Source of the DNA: an uncultured Paracoccaceae bacterium
GTDB taxonomy: Bacteria; Pseudomonadota; Alphaproteobacteria; Rhodobacterales; Rhodobacteraceae
Assembly: GCA_938038825.1 (NCBI GenBank)
Contig: CALHST010000022.1
Span: 1 to 6,481, forward strand
Length of the DNA stretch: 6,481 bases
Direction: 5' to 3'
Below are positions 1-6,259 of the stretch, piece by piece. The notes beneath the pieces were generated by a model. It searched no databases and was not told the DNA's origin. It saw nothing but the letters and a program-made list of their open reading frames with translations. Made by a program: the position numbers and the translations under genes. The number at the start of each line of letters is the position of its first letter. Within the stretch, counting starts at the first letter, position 1.

Positions 1-86
1 CCCAACAGGGATACATCTTTTGCATCGCGCAGCGCTGCAACATGTGTGCCTGCGACCATGCCCAGACCTATCAAGACACATTTCAT
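1..86 (-). CDS. Gfo/Idh/MocA family oxidoreductase, N-terminal fragment (runs off left edge)
   Basis: The minus strand opens with an ATG at 86-84 and stays open to the window edge, giving 28 complete codons that begin MKCVLIGLGMVAGTHVAAL. A hydrophobic first strand followed by G7-x-G9-x-x-A12 is the NAD(P)-binding Rossmann start of the Gfo/Idh/MocA family, whose members oxidise or reduce sugars, inositols and related polyols in the cytoplasm. A purine-rich AAGGGA ribosome binding site at 100-95 lies 8 nt before the ATG and supports this start. The gene is transcribed away from uxaC, and the 94-bp gap between them must hold the promoters of both. About 300 residues of the usual ~340-370 are outside the window, including the C-terminal substrate domain, so the substrate cannot be inferred. 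Its position next to hexuronate genes fits a sugar-acid or polyol dehydrogenase. Confidence 0.75.
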   Translation of the reverse strand, partial: MKCVLIGLGMVAGTHVAALRDAKDVSLL

Positions 87-153
87 GTAAGTGTTCCCTT
101 CTTTCGCGTAAGCTGCCCGGAAATCGCTGGACATAAAAGCAGATTTTGCGAAG

Positions 154-166
154 TTGTGCCCAACAA
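154..166. promoter_or_regulatory. Possible operator: TTGT-N5-ACAA palindrome
   Basis: The half sites TTGT (154-157) and ACAA (163-166) are perfect inverted repeats around a 5-base GCCCA spacer. The element sits directly upstream of the uxaC ribosome binding site, a usual place for a repressor to block a catabolic promoter. Hexuronate operons in other bacteria are commonly controlled by GntR- or LacI-family repressors that bind short palindromes. The arms are only 4 bp, so the match could be chance, and no regulator gene lies in this window. Confidence 0.25.
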
Positions 167-168
167 TC

Positions 169-175
169 AGGGAAG
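169..175 (+). promoter_or_regulatory. Ribosome binding site deciding the uxaC start
   Basis: AGGGAAG at 169-175 contains AGGGA, which ends 7 nt before the ATG at 181. It supports that ATG over the in-frame TTG at 154, which has no comparable purine-rich motif in front of it. Confidence 0.6.
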
Positions 176-180
176 ACTTC

Positions 181-1533
181 ATGCGACATCTGACAGGGAT
201 TGCGGCAGACCTTTATGAGAGTGTGAAAACGCACCCTATCGTGTCGCCGCATGGGCATTGTGATCCGGCTTGGTTCGCGCATAATCAGGCGTTCCCAGAT
301 CCGGCAGAGCTGTTGGTGATCCCGGATCACTATGTGTTTCGGATGTTGTATTCACAGGGTATCCCTTTGGAAAAGCTGGGCATTGGGCCCTCTGGCGCTG
401 GGGCAGACCGCCGCGCGGTGTTCCGGTTGTTTGCGCAGAACTGGTCGCTGTTTCTGGGCACACCCAGTCAATTGTGGATGGACTATGTTCTGCAAGACAC
501 GCTGGGCCTTGATGAACCGTTGGGCGCAGACACTGCGGATGCAATCTATGACGCGATTTCAGAGAAGCTGAGTTTGCCGGAATATCGCCCCCGCGCCTTA
601 TTTGACCGTTTTGGGATCGAAGTTCTGGCGACCACGGACAGTGCATTGGATGATTTGTCCCACCACAAGGCGGTGCGCGAGTCTGACTGGCAAGGTCGCG
701 TGGTTCCGACATTTCGCCCTGATGGCGTTTTGGATCCAATGGACCCTGACTTTGCAGCCAACGTGCGGACACTTGGCGAAATAACCGGCTGTGATACCGC
801 CACTTATGCCGGTTATCTGGATGCTTTGCGCCACCGTCGCGCGGCGTTCAAAGCGATGGGGGCAACTGCGACGGATCACGCGCAGGACCATATCCAGACA
901 GAATGGCTGTCCAACCCGGCAGCGGCTTTTGAGCGTGTCTTGCAAGGCGGGGATGAGGCACAGGCCCGCGCATTTTATGGACATATGCTGATCGAAATGG
1001 CGCAGATGTCTGTGGAGGATGGGTTGGTGATGCAATTGCATGGCGGCTCAAAGCGTAACACCAATCGCGATGTGATGATGGCATTCGGGCGCGATAAGGG
1101 GGCGGATATTCCGCTGCAAACAGATTGGGTTCGGGGACTTGATGGTTTGTTGAACCGCGTCGGCAATAACCAGGCATTTCGTATGATCCTGTTTACGCTG
1201 GATGAATCCACCTATGCCCGCGAATTGGCCCCGATGGCCGGGCATTGGCCGTGTCTGAAAATTGGCCCGCCATGGTGGTTCCATGACAGTGCCGCAGGTA
1301 TCGCGCGGTATTTTGATCGTGTGGTGGAAACGGCTGGCTATGCCAATTTGGCGGGCTTTAATGATGACACACGGGCCTTTTTGTCGATCCCTGCGCGCCA
1401 CGACGTTTGGCGACGCGGCGTAGCGCTGCATTTGGCCGCGCAAGTGCAGGCGGGTTACTTTGACACCAAAACGGCAACGGATCTGGCAGAGCGTTTGGCA
1501 ACCGGTCTGGCACGCGAGGCTTACGCGTTGTGA
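181..1533 (+). CDS. uxaC: Uronate isomerase (glucuronate/galacturonate isomerase)
   Basis: This cytoplasmic enzyme interconverts D-glucuronate and D-fructuronate, and also D-galacturonate and D-tagaturonate, at the first step of hexuronate breakdown. From the ATG at 181 the protein has 450 residues, close to the family's usual ~465-470. It belongs to the amidohydrolase superfamily. Visible motifs are PHGHCDPAWF with paired metal-site histidines H24 and H26, MQLHGGS with H287, WPCLKIGPPWWF (residues 357-368) and GFNDDTRAF with D395/D396, a typical uronate isomerase block. The start is set by an AGGGA ribosome binding site; a TTG at 154 would add nine residues and cannot be excluded, since UxaC proteins often have a slightly longer N-terminus. 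The stop overlaps the GTG start of the next gene (GTGA, 1530-1533), so the two are very likely cotranscribed and translationally coupled. The sequence does not show which hexuronate is preferred. Confidence 0.93.
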   Translation: MRHLTGIAADLYESVKTHPIVSPHGHCDPAWFAHNQAFPDPAELLVIPDHYVFRMLYSQGIPLEKLGIGPSGAGADRRAVFRLFAQNWSLFLGTPSQLWMDYVLQDTLGLDEPLGADTADAIYDAISEKLSLPEYRPRALFDRFGIEVLATTDSALDDLSHHKAVRESDWQGRVVPTFRPDGVLDPMDPDFAANVRTLGEITGCDTATYAGYLDALRHRRAAFKAMGATATDHAQDHIQTEWLSNPAAAFERVLQGGDEAQARAFYGHMLIEMAQMSVEDGLVMQLHGGSKRNTNRDVMMAFGRDKGADIPLQTDWVRGLDGLLNRVGNNQAFRMILFTLDESTYARELAPMAGHWPCLKIGPPWWFHDSAAGIARYFDRVVETAGYANLAGFNDDTRAFLSIPARHDVWRRGVALHLAAQVQAGYFDTKTATDLAERLATGLAREAYAL

Positions 1534-2729
1534 GCACAATTTTACACTTTGGCCCCGGAAACTTCTTTCGCGCGCATTTGGCGGAATACACCTTTGATGC
1601 AGGTGGATGGGATATCACGGCGGTGTCTTTGCGCTCCTCCAGTTTTCGTGACGCGCTGGACCCGGCAAAGGGGTATTTTTTGGCGATTCAAGGCCAAGGC
1701 CCCCGCCAAATCGACGTCATCAAACAGGTGCTGGTCGCGCCCGAGGATCCGGCGCGTGTTCTGGCGTCCGTCGCAGATCCAGATGTGGCCGTGATTTCGG
1801 CAACAGTGACGGAAAAGGGCTATTACCTTGGGGCTGACGGCAGGTTGGATGTGACGGCGCCAGACATCGCGGCGGAATTGGCAGGACATCCCACGACGGT
1901 CATCGGGTTTTTGGCGCATGGATTGGCCCGCAGACAGGCCCCGGTCACGGTCCTGAGCTGTGACAACCGGATGCAAAACGGGGATGCGTTGGGGGCGGCT
2001 GTGAAAGACTTTGCAAAGGCGGCGGGGTTGCACATCACATGTGATGTGCGCTTTCCCAACGCCATGGTGGACCGCATCACGCCGGCAACGACGGATGACT
2101 TGCGCACCCAAACGGGTGATCCATTGGCCGTACCGTGTGAGCCGTTCAAAGAATGGGTCATCGAAGACAATTTCGCCGCCGCGCGTCCCAATTGGCCAGA
2201 TGTTCAATGGGTTAAAAACGTCGCCCCGCACGAGATGCGCAAATTGCGGATGTTAAATGGTGCGCATTCCTATTTGGCCTATGCAGGGATTTTGGCGGGC
2301 CACACATATGTGCACGAGGCGATTGTTGATCCAGATTTGCGGGCGGGTGCGATGGCGCTGATGCAAGATGCGGCGGCGACGTTGCCCGCAGAGGCGCAAG
2401 CGCAAGCAGACACGTATGCACACGCTTTGGTCACGCGGTTTGAGAACCCGCATCTGAACCACGCGCTGCGCCAAATTGCGATGGATGGCAGTCAGAAGCT
2501 GCCGTATCGCATGGTCGACACGTTGCGGGCGTGCCACGAAGGGGACGGGGCTGCATTGGTGGCTGGAGTCCGGGCGTGGATGGCATTTTGCCGGTCGGAA
2601 ATCGGCGCAGGACGTGCGTTACAAGATCCCAAGGCAGAGACGCTGAAAAACGCCCAATCAGATGGTGATTTCCTGGGGATTATCGGTGCGGCGGATTTGA
2701 TGGGTCGTTTTACGGATCACGCGGGATAA
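1530..2729 (+). CDS. uxuB: Mannitol dehydrogenase-family hexuronate reductase (probable fructuronate reductase)
   Basis: This 399-residue protein belongs to the polyol-specific long-chain dehydrogenase family. It probably uses NADH to reduce D-fructuronate to D-mannonate, the step after UxaC. The Rossmann start FGPGNFFRAH is at residues 7-16. Other family signatures are SCDNRMQNG (143-151), FPNAMVDRITPATTDD (175-190) and KLRMLNGAHSYLAY (238-251). Within the last, K238, N243 and H246 have the spacing of the catalytic Lys, Asn and His of Pseudomonas mannitol 2-dehydrogenase. The GTG start overlaps the uxaC stop by 4 bp, with a GAGG 10 nt upstream inside uxaC. It is shorter than E. coli UxuB or UxaB (~480 residues) because it begins directly at the first Rossmann strand; no frameshift is seen. 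Tagaturonate reductase (UxaB) or another polyol/ketose specificity is possible, but pairing with uxaC makes a hexuronate reductase the best call. Its last 20 bp overlap the end of kdgK on the other strand. Confidence 0.85.
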   Translation: MSTILHFGPGNFFRAHLAEYTFDAGGWDITAVSLRSSSFRDALDPAKGYFLAIQGQGPRQIDVIKQVLVAPEDPARVLASVADPDVAVISATVTEKGYYLGADGRLDVTAPDIAAELAGHPTTVIGFLAHGLARRQAPVTVLSCDNRMQNGDALGAAVKDFAKAAGLHITCDVRFPNAMVDRITPATTDDLRTQTGDPLAVPCEPFKEWVIEDNFAAARPNWPDVQWVKNVAPHEMRKLRMLNGAHSYLAYAGILAGHTYVHEAIVDPDLRAGAMALMQDAAATLPAEAQAQADTYAHALVTRFENPHLNHALRQIAMDGSQKLPYRMVDTLRACHEGDGAALVAGVRAWMAFCRSEIGAGRALQDPKAETLKNAQSDGDFLGIIGAADLMGRFTDHAG

Positions 2730-3579
2730 TCGCGCCGCGCTGGCTGACCACTTGGCGCGCCATCATATGGCCCGACATCAACGCATGTGCTGGATCTTTA
2801 CCGGTCAAATGGGCTGCAAGGAAGCCACCGTTGAAACTGTCCCCGGCGGCCGTGGTGTCCACAACTGTGTCAGCCGCTGGATAGGATTGCGTGATCTGGT
2901 TCCCAATCGGCATCGGACCTTCGGGGCCTTGTTTCAAAGCACCTAAACAAGTCGCCTTGCGCCAGCGGGTTTGCACCTGTTGGGTAGTTTCCTGAAACAG
3001 GTCCATTTCATCATCAATGGAGGGCAATGCGATGTGGGCGGCGTCCCAATAGGCGCCCATGATCGCGCGGGCGGCGTCCGCGGATTCCCAAAGACGAGGG
3101 CGATAATTGCTATCAAAAGCAAGCTGTTGCCCTGTGGAGATGATGTGATCCAATAACCCCCTGCGGACAGACGGCGGTAAGATCGCGAGAGAAATTCCGG
3201 ACAAATACACAAGATCGTATCCATCAAGCGCGCTAAAATCCTCATTTGCAAAGAGTTGCCGGGCTGCGGCAGCACTGCGCCAATAGGTGAAGGTCCGCTC
3301 GCCTGCGTCATCTGTTGTGATAGCGTATAACCCCGGTGAGCCGCCTGTCAGGCGTTCGATCCGGTGCGTTCCGAGGTCTTCTGACGCGATGAAGGCCGCG
3401 ATTTGATCTGAAAAGGGGTCGTCCCCCAATGCGGTGACGTAATCCACATGCAGATCCGGTGCTAAGCGTTTGAGATATATCGCTGTGTTTAGAGTATCCC
3501 CCGCAACACCAACGCCCGCTGTGGATCCTGTCATGGACAGTTCAATCATGGCTTCGCCAATGCAGGCTACTCGGGTCAT
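2710..3579 (-). CDS. kdgK: 2-dehydro-3-deoxygluconokinase (KDG kinase), PfkB/ribokinase family
   Basis: This cytoplasmic kinase uses ATP to convert 2-keto-3-deoxygluconate to KDPG, which an aldolase then splits into pyruvate and glyceraldehyde-3-phosphate. The 289-residue protein follows E. coli KdgK block by block: IGEAMIELS (7-15), AGDTLNTAIYLKRL (26-39), YVTALGDDPFSDQ (47-59), GERTFTYWR (93-101), YLSGISLAIL (125-134), FDSNYRPRLW (155-164), DTTAAGDSFNGGF (241-253) with catalytic base D247, and RGAIIPR (281-287). Residues ~195-225 look more divergent. The ATG at 3579-3577 is chosen because it has a GAGGGA ribosome binding site and overlaps the stop of the upstream permease gene (ATGA, 3576-3579). 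A TTG seven codons upstream would read through that ribosome binding site and is less likely. It is the last gene of the minus-strand operon and serves as the common trunk for glucuronate, galacturonate and other KDG-yielding sugars. Confidence 0.93.
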   Translation of the reverse strand: MTRVACIGEAMIELSMTGSTAGVGVAGDTLNTAIYLKRLAPDLHVDYVTALGDDPFSDQIAAFIASEDLGTHRIERLTGGSPGLYAITTDDAGERTFTYWRSAAAARQLFANEDFSALDGYDLVYLSGISLAILPPSVRRGLLDHIISTGQQLAFDSNYRPRLWESADAARAIMGAYWDAAHIALPSIDDEMDLFQETTQQVQTRWRKATCLGALKQGPEGPMPIGNQITQSYPAADTVVDTTAAGDSFNGGFLAAHLTGKDPAHALMSGHMMARQVVSQRGAIIPRDP

Positions 3580-4454
3580 GCGCGTCCCTCTCTGTGCCAA
3601 ATAATAAGACCTGAGGCTGTAATGACAGAGGCACCCAGCAGGGTCCAGATTGTGGGGAGGTGGTCAAAGAAAATGTATGACAAAATCGTCAGATAGATCA
3701 GGAAAGAATAGGTGAACGGCATCAACGTGTTGGCCGTGGCAAAGCGGTGCGCGGTGGTCAGCCATTGATGCCCGGCCCAAGCGATCACGCCAATGCACAG
3801 AAGGATGGCCCATTCCAGCATGCTGCTGGGTGATTGCCACAACAACACTGCTGGGGGCAAAAGCAGGACCATCCCAATCAAGCCCATCCAGAACTGCATA
3901 ACATCGGTCGATACTTTCCCGGCCAACTGTCGCGTGATCAAAGAATAAAGCGCAAGAAAGAACGCATTCATGACAGCCATAAACATGGCGGGGTGGAAGC
4001 TTTCTCCGAAAGGTTGGATCACGATCAACACGCCGATGAAACCAAACAGGATCGCTGACCAGCGCCAGATCCCGACCTTTTCGCGCAGGAACAGCGCGCT
4101 GACAAAGCAGACGATGACGGGGCTGGAAAACATGATGGCTGAGATGACGGTCAGGGGCAGAATGCGCAGGATGTAAAAGTTAGACAGCGTCGCGGCGACC
4201 AAAAGCAATGCGCGCAGGACCACGAGAAAGAAGTGCGGCGGGATGGAAAACGCATCCGCCCTGCGCAGCATTAAGGCGGTCGAGACCACACCATGACCGA
4301 AATAGCGAAAAAACGCGATCTGTGCAGCGGGCATCCCAACCACAGCAACCCATTTGGCCCCGGTATCGACCAGAGAAAACATAAGCCACGCCACCAGCGT
4401 CATCAGGATACCAAGGCGGGCCTTGTCCTCGAGTCCCGGCAGAGCGTGGCTCAT
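3576..4454 (-). CDS. EamA/DMT-superfamily permease, ten predicted membrane segments
   Basis: This 292-residue inner-membrane protein has the two-fold 5+5 helix layout of EamA (DUF6/RhaT-like) drug/metabolite transporters. By eye the hydrophobic segments are near residues 13-33, 44-63, 74-93, 100-120, 130-147, 155-172, 185-206, 214-231, 242-263 and 267-286. Basic residues sit in the short loops, as at 64-65 and 124-131. An acidic, helix-like N-terminus precedes segment 1, and there is no cleavable signal peptide. The ATG is 6 bp after the stop of the reductase gene, with only a weak AAAGG 10 nt upstream, so translation probably depends on coupling. Its stop overlaps the kdgK start. EamA proteins export or import diverse metabolites and substrate cannot be read from sequence. 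The operon suggests an organic acid, sugar acid or pathway intermediate, with uptake or overflow export both possible. Confidence 0.85.
   Translation of the reverse strand: MSHALPGLEDKARLGILMTLVAWLMFSLVDTGAKWVAVVGMPAAQIAFFRYFGHGVVSTALMLRRADAFSIPPHFFLVVLRALLLVAATLSNFYILRILPLTVISAIMFSSPVIVCFVSALFLREKVGIWRWSAILFGFIGVLIVIQPFGESFHPAMFMAVMNAFFLALYSLITRQLAGKVSTDVMQFWMGLIGMVLLLPPAVLLWQSPSSMLEWAILLCIGVIAWAGHQWLTTAHRFATANTLMPFTYSFLIYLTILSYIFFDHLPTIWTLLGASVITASGLIIWHREGRA
3585..3591 (-). promoter_or_regulatory. Ribosome binding site deciding the kdgK start
   Basis: On the minus strand this reads AGAGGGA, ending 5 nt before the ATG at 3579-3577. It lies within the 3' end of the upstream permease gene. 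With the ATGA stop/start overlap it indicates translational coupling and rules against the upstream TTG. Confidence 0.6.
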
Positions 4455-4460
4455 TTTGAG

Positions 4461-5348
4461 TTAGCCTTTCATGCGGGCGGAATAGAAATCCACCATTTGG
4501 CTGACCATGTTGTCACCTTGCCCGGCATCGAGGGCCGCATTCAGGCCCGTGTGGGCACCCGTGGACATAATGCTGTCGCCCCCGGCATCACTGACCATTT
4601 GGCGGTAATAGCCAACGTCCTTGGCTGCGTTCTTGATGGCAAAGGCCAGTTGGTTGGGATCCCCTTGCAGCGCGTATCCGGATACAAAATCCATCATACC
4701 CGAGCGTAACGGCCCGGCCGCGATCACGTCGTACAGCGATTGGCGATCAATTTCGGCCACATCTGCCATGGCAAAGGCTTCGGCCATGGCGTTGGCGACG
4801 GTCATACCAAAGAAATTGTTGATCAGTTTGATCGTGTGACCTGACCCCAAAGCACCCAAATGAAAGACATTTTCGCCCAGATCATCCAGAACCGGTTTGA
4901 CCCGGTCAAAGGCGTCTTTGTCACCCGAACACATGAGGTTCAGCAAACCATCCACGGCATGGGCCGGGGTGCGCCCCAAAGGTGCATCCAGATAGGTCGC
5001 CCCTGTTGCGGCGACTTCGGCACCAAGATCGCGCGTTGATCCGGGCAGGGAGGTGCCAAAATCAATCACCACATTGCCGGCCGACAGGCCCGCGATCACA
5101 CCGGCGTCTCCGCGCATCCGGCTTTCAACCTGATCAGATGTGCCCATGCAGATCATGATGATATCGCTGGCCTCGGCCACGGCTTTGGCATCTGCGGCTT
5201 CGGTTGCGCCGCGCGCAATGGCTTTGTCCAACTCTGTGCGGTCACGATTGCCGAGAACCGTCAGGTCATAACCTTTGTCTTGCAGGCGGCCCACCATGGC
5301 GCCGCCCATAAGTCCAAGGCCGATAAATCCGATTTTTGGGGTGCTCAT
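4461..5348 (-). CDS. 3-hydroxyisobutyrate dehydrogenase-family reductase with GRT substrate loop
   Basis: This 295-residue cytoplasmic beta-hydroxyacid dehydrogenase interconverts a small hydroxyacid and its aldehyde; the family includes 3-hydroxyisobutyrate dehydrogenase, tartronate semialdehyde reductase (GarR/GlxR) and sulfolactaldehyde reductase (YihU). The Rossmann motif is GFIGLGLMGG (7-16). N34-R35 after the second strand, where NAD-dependent members often have an acidic residue, hints at NADP(H). The catalytic lysine motif is GSGHTIKLINN (168-178) with K174 and N177. The usual substrate loop DAPVSGG is replaced by DAPLGRTPAHA (121-131); its G125-R126-T127 aligns with the G122-R123-T124 loop I recall in E. 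coli YihU. A small anionic aldehyde is therefore a better guess than 3-hydroxyisobutyrate. The start overlaps the oxygenase stop (ATGA, 5345-5348) behind a strong AAGGAG. Garaffin-type GarR activity on tartronate semialdehyde remains an alternative. Confidence 0.85.
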   Translation of the reverse strand: MSTPKIGFIGLGLMGGAMVGRLQDKGYDLTVLGNRDRTELDKAIARGATEAADAKAVAEASDIIMICMGTSDQVESRMRGDAGVIAGLSAGNVVIDFGTSLPGSTRDLGAEVAATGATYLDAPLGRTPAHAVDGLLNLMCSGDKDAFDRVKPVLDDLGENVFHLGALGSGHTIKLINNFFGMTVANAMAEAFAMADVAEIDRQSLYDVIAAGPLRSGMMDFVSGYALQGDPNQLAFAIKNAAKDVGYYRQMVSDAGGDSIMSTGAHTGLNAALDAGQGDNMVSQMVDFYSARMKG

Positions 5349-6253
5349 GTTGGGTCTCCTTGTTTCACTGATATCGTGTCAAAGGCACGCTTTTTCATGC
5401 CTTTTTGAATTTCATAGATGGAAATGGGCACATCTGGCTGTGGTTGCGGGATGCGGATCGGGATGTCCTTGAGGCGGGGCGTCAATGTGGGCGTGCCGCA
5501 CAACATCCGGGTGTCATAGTCTGCAATTCCATCCCAGCGGGTCATCGACCCCATAATGGGAAAAGCATCAGCTGCCATCATTTCATAAAACAAAATGCGT
5601 CGTGGCCGATCCGACGTATTGAGCGCCGATCCATGCAATGCCCGCCCGTGATGGATTGATATGGATCCGGCGGGACCCGTCAAAGCCACGGCATCCTTGA
5701 TATCCAACCCATTGGCTTCGGGCAAAATGGCCCCGGCAAAGACCCCATCCACATGATGGTCATAGACAGGCCCTTTGTGAGATCCGGGGAACACTTGCAG
5801 GGGGCCATTTTCCAGCGCCATATCGTCGATCAAAACGCCAATCGCAAGAATGTCGTCATTGGTGTGCGGGTAAAACGCATAATCTTGATGCCATTCTACG
5901 GCGGCGCCGTAACCGGCTGATTTCATGTTCAGTTTGGATGTATGCAGGCGTAAGTTTGGGCCAATCAGATCACGCGCAGGGGCAAGGATATGGTCTGACA
6001 GCATCAAGTCCCGCATCACGTCGGAAATCGTGTGGGGCAGTTTGATACGCCGCAATCGGGGATCTTGTGCCGTGTGGCTGTCTTCCAGATCCAGACGGTC
6101 ATTAGACGTTGTTAACGTTGCGGCCTCAGCCTCGAACCGGGTGATTTCCGCGCGGACTTTATCCATCCATTCAGTCGGAATCTGGTTTTCCAAGACGATG
6201 CAGCCTTGATCACGATAATGGTCAATCTGGGCTTGGGTGAGAACTTCAGGCAT
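5345..6253 (-). CDS. Phytanoyl-CoA dioxygenase (PhyH) family Fe(II)/2-oxoglutarate oxygenase
   Basis: This 302-residue protein is a non-haem iron oxygenase that couples oxidation of an organic substrate to decarboxylation of 2-oxoglutarate to succinate and CO2. The iron-binding facial triad is visible: H122-Q-D124 in EWHQDYAFYPH, and H207 in the ALHGSALNTSDRPRR block. R218 lies 11 residues after the distal histidine, the spacing of the 2-oxoglutarate-binding arginine in human PHYH and in EctD. The GPLQVFPGSHKGPV segment (150-163) is another common PhyH-family block. All catalytic residues appear intact, and the length is typical. The ATG at 6253 follows a GGAG at 6266-6263, and the gap to the upstream dehydrogenase gene is 6 bp. 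Bacterial PhyH proteins hydroxylate many small molecules, including ectoine, phosphonates and amino acid derivatives; the substrate here is unknown. Hydroxylation followed by dehydrogenation by a neighbour is a plausible use. Confidence 0.88.
   Translation of the reverse strand: MPEVLTQAQIDHYRDQGCIVLENQIPTEWMDKVRAEITRFEAEAATLTTSNDRLDLEDSHTAQDPRLRRIKLPHTISDVMRDLMLSDHILAPARDLIGPNLRLHTSKLNMKSAGYGAAVEWHQDYAFYPHTNDDILAIGVLIDDMALENGPLQVFPGSHKGPVYDHHVDGVFAGAILPEANGLDIKDAVALTGPAGSISIHHGRALHGSALNTSDRPRRILFYEMMAADAFPIMGSMTRWDGIADYDTRMLCGTPTLTPRLKDIPIRIPQPQPDVPISIYEIQKGMKKRAFDTISVKQGDPT
5355..5361 (-). promoter_or_regulatory. Strong ribosome binding site inside the 3' end of the oxygenase gene
   Basis: On the minus strand this reads AAGGAGA, 6 nt before the ATG at 5348-5346. 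It is the best Shine-Dalgarno match in the window and suggests the reductase is translated well even though its start overlaps the upstream stop codon. Confidence 0.65.
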
Positions 6254-6259
6254 GGTTTG

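Larger units (their letters stand above)
87..180. promoter_or_regulatory. Divergent intergenic control region between the oxidoreductase and uxaC
   Basis: This 94-bp non-coding gap separates two divergently transcribed genes, so it should carry promoters and any operator for both. A TGGACA at 128-133 on the plus strand is one base from a -35 consensus, but I see no TATAAT-like hexamer at proper spacing and do not call a promoter. The clearest symmetric element is a TTGT-N5-ACAA palindrome at 154-166, just ahead of the uxaC start. No terminator-like hairpin or riboswitch fold is evident. Confidence 0.4.

Noticed and set aside
103..152. Inverted repeat TTCGC (103-107) and GCGAA (148-152) in the divergent region
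   Set aside because: Arms of only 5 bp, 40 bp apart and with poor extension, are expected by chance in sequence of this composition.
236..1041. Overlapping minus-strand open frames of 147-178 codons within uxaC
   Set aside because: They are antisense to strongly conserved uronate isomerase motifs, lack good ribosome binding sites and encode low-complexity, domain-free peptides typical of GC-rich antisense frames.
1542..2231. A 229-codon open frame on the minus strand, antisense to uxuB
   Set aside because: Its translation has no recognisable domain and is rich in Arg, Cys and His as expected of a shadow frame. The plus-strand frame encodes a clear dehydrogenase over the same bases.
2715..2745. 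CG-rich self-complementary bases at the uxuB/kdgK junction as a terminator
   Set aside because: The pairing is a short CGCG-type match without a stable stem or a T-run on either strand.
3580..3600. TTG start seven codons upstream for kdgK
   Set aside because: It would translate the ribosome binding site. The ATG at 3579 has the ATGA overlap with the permease stop and begins MTRVACIGE, matching the family N-terminus.
4293..4709. A 138-codon plus-strand open frame spanning the permease/reductase junction
   Set aside because: It lies opposite two well-supported genes, has no family resemblance and looks like an antisense artefact.
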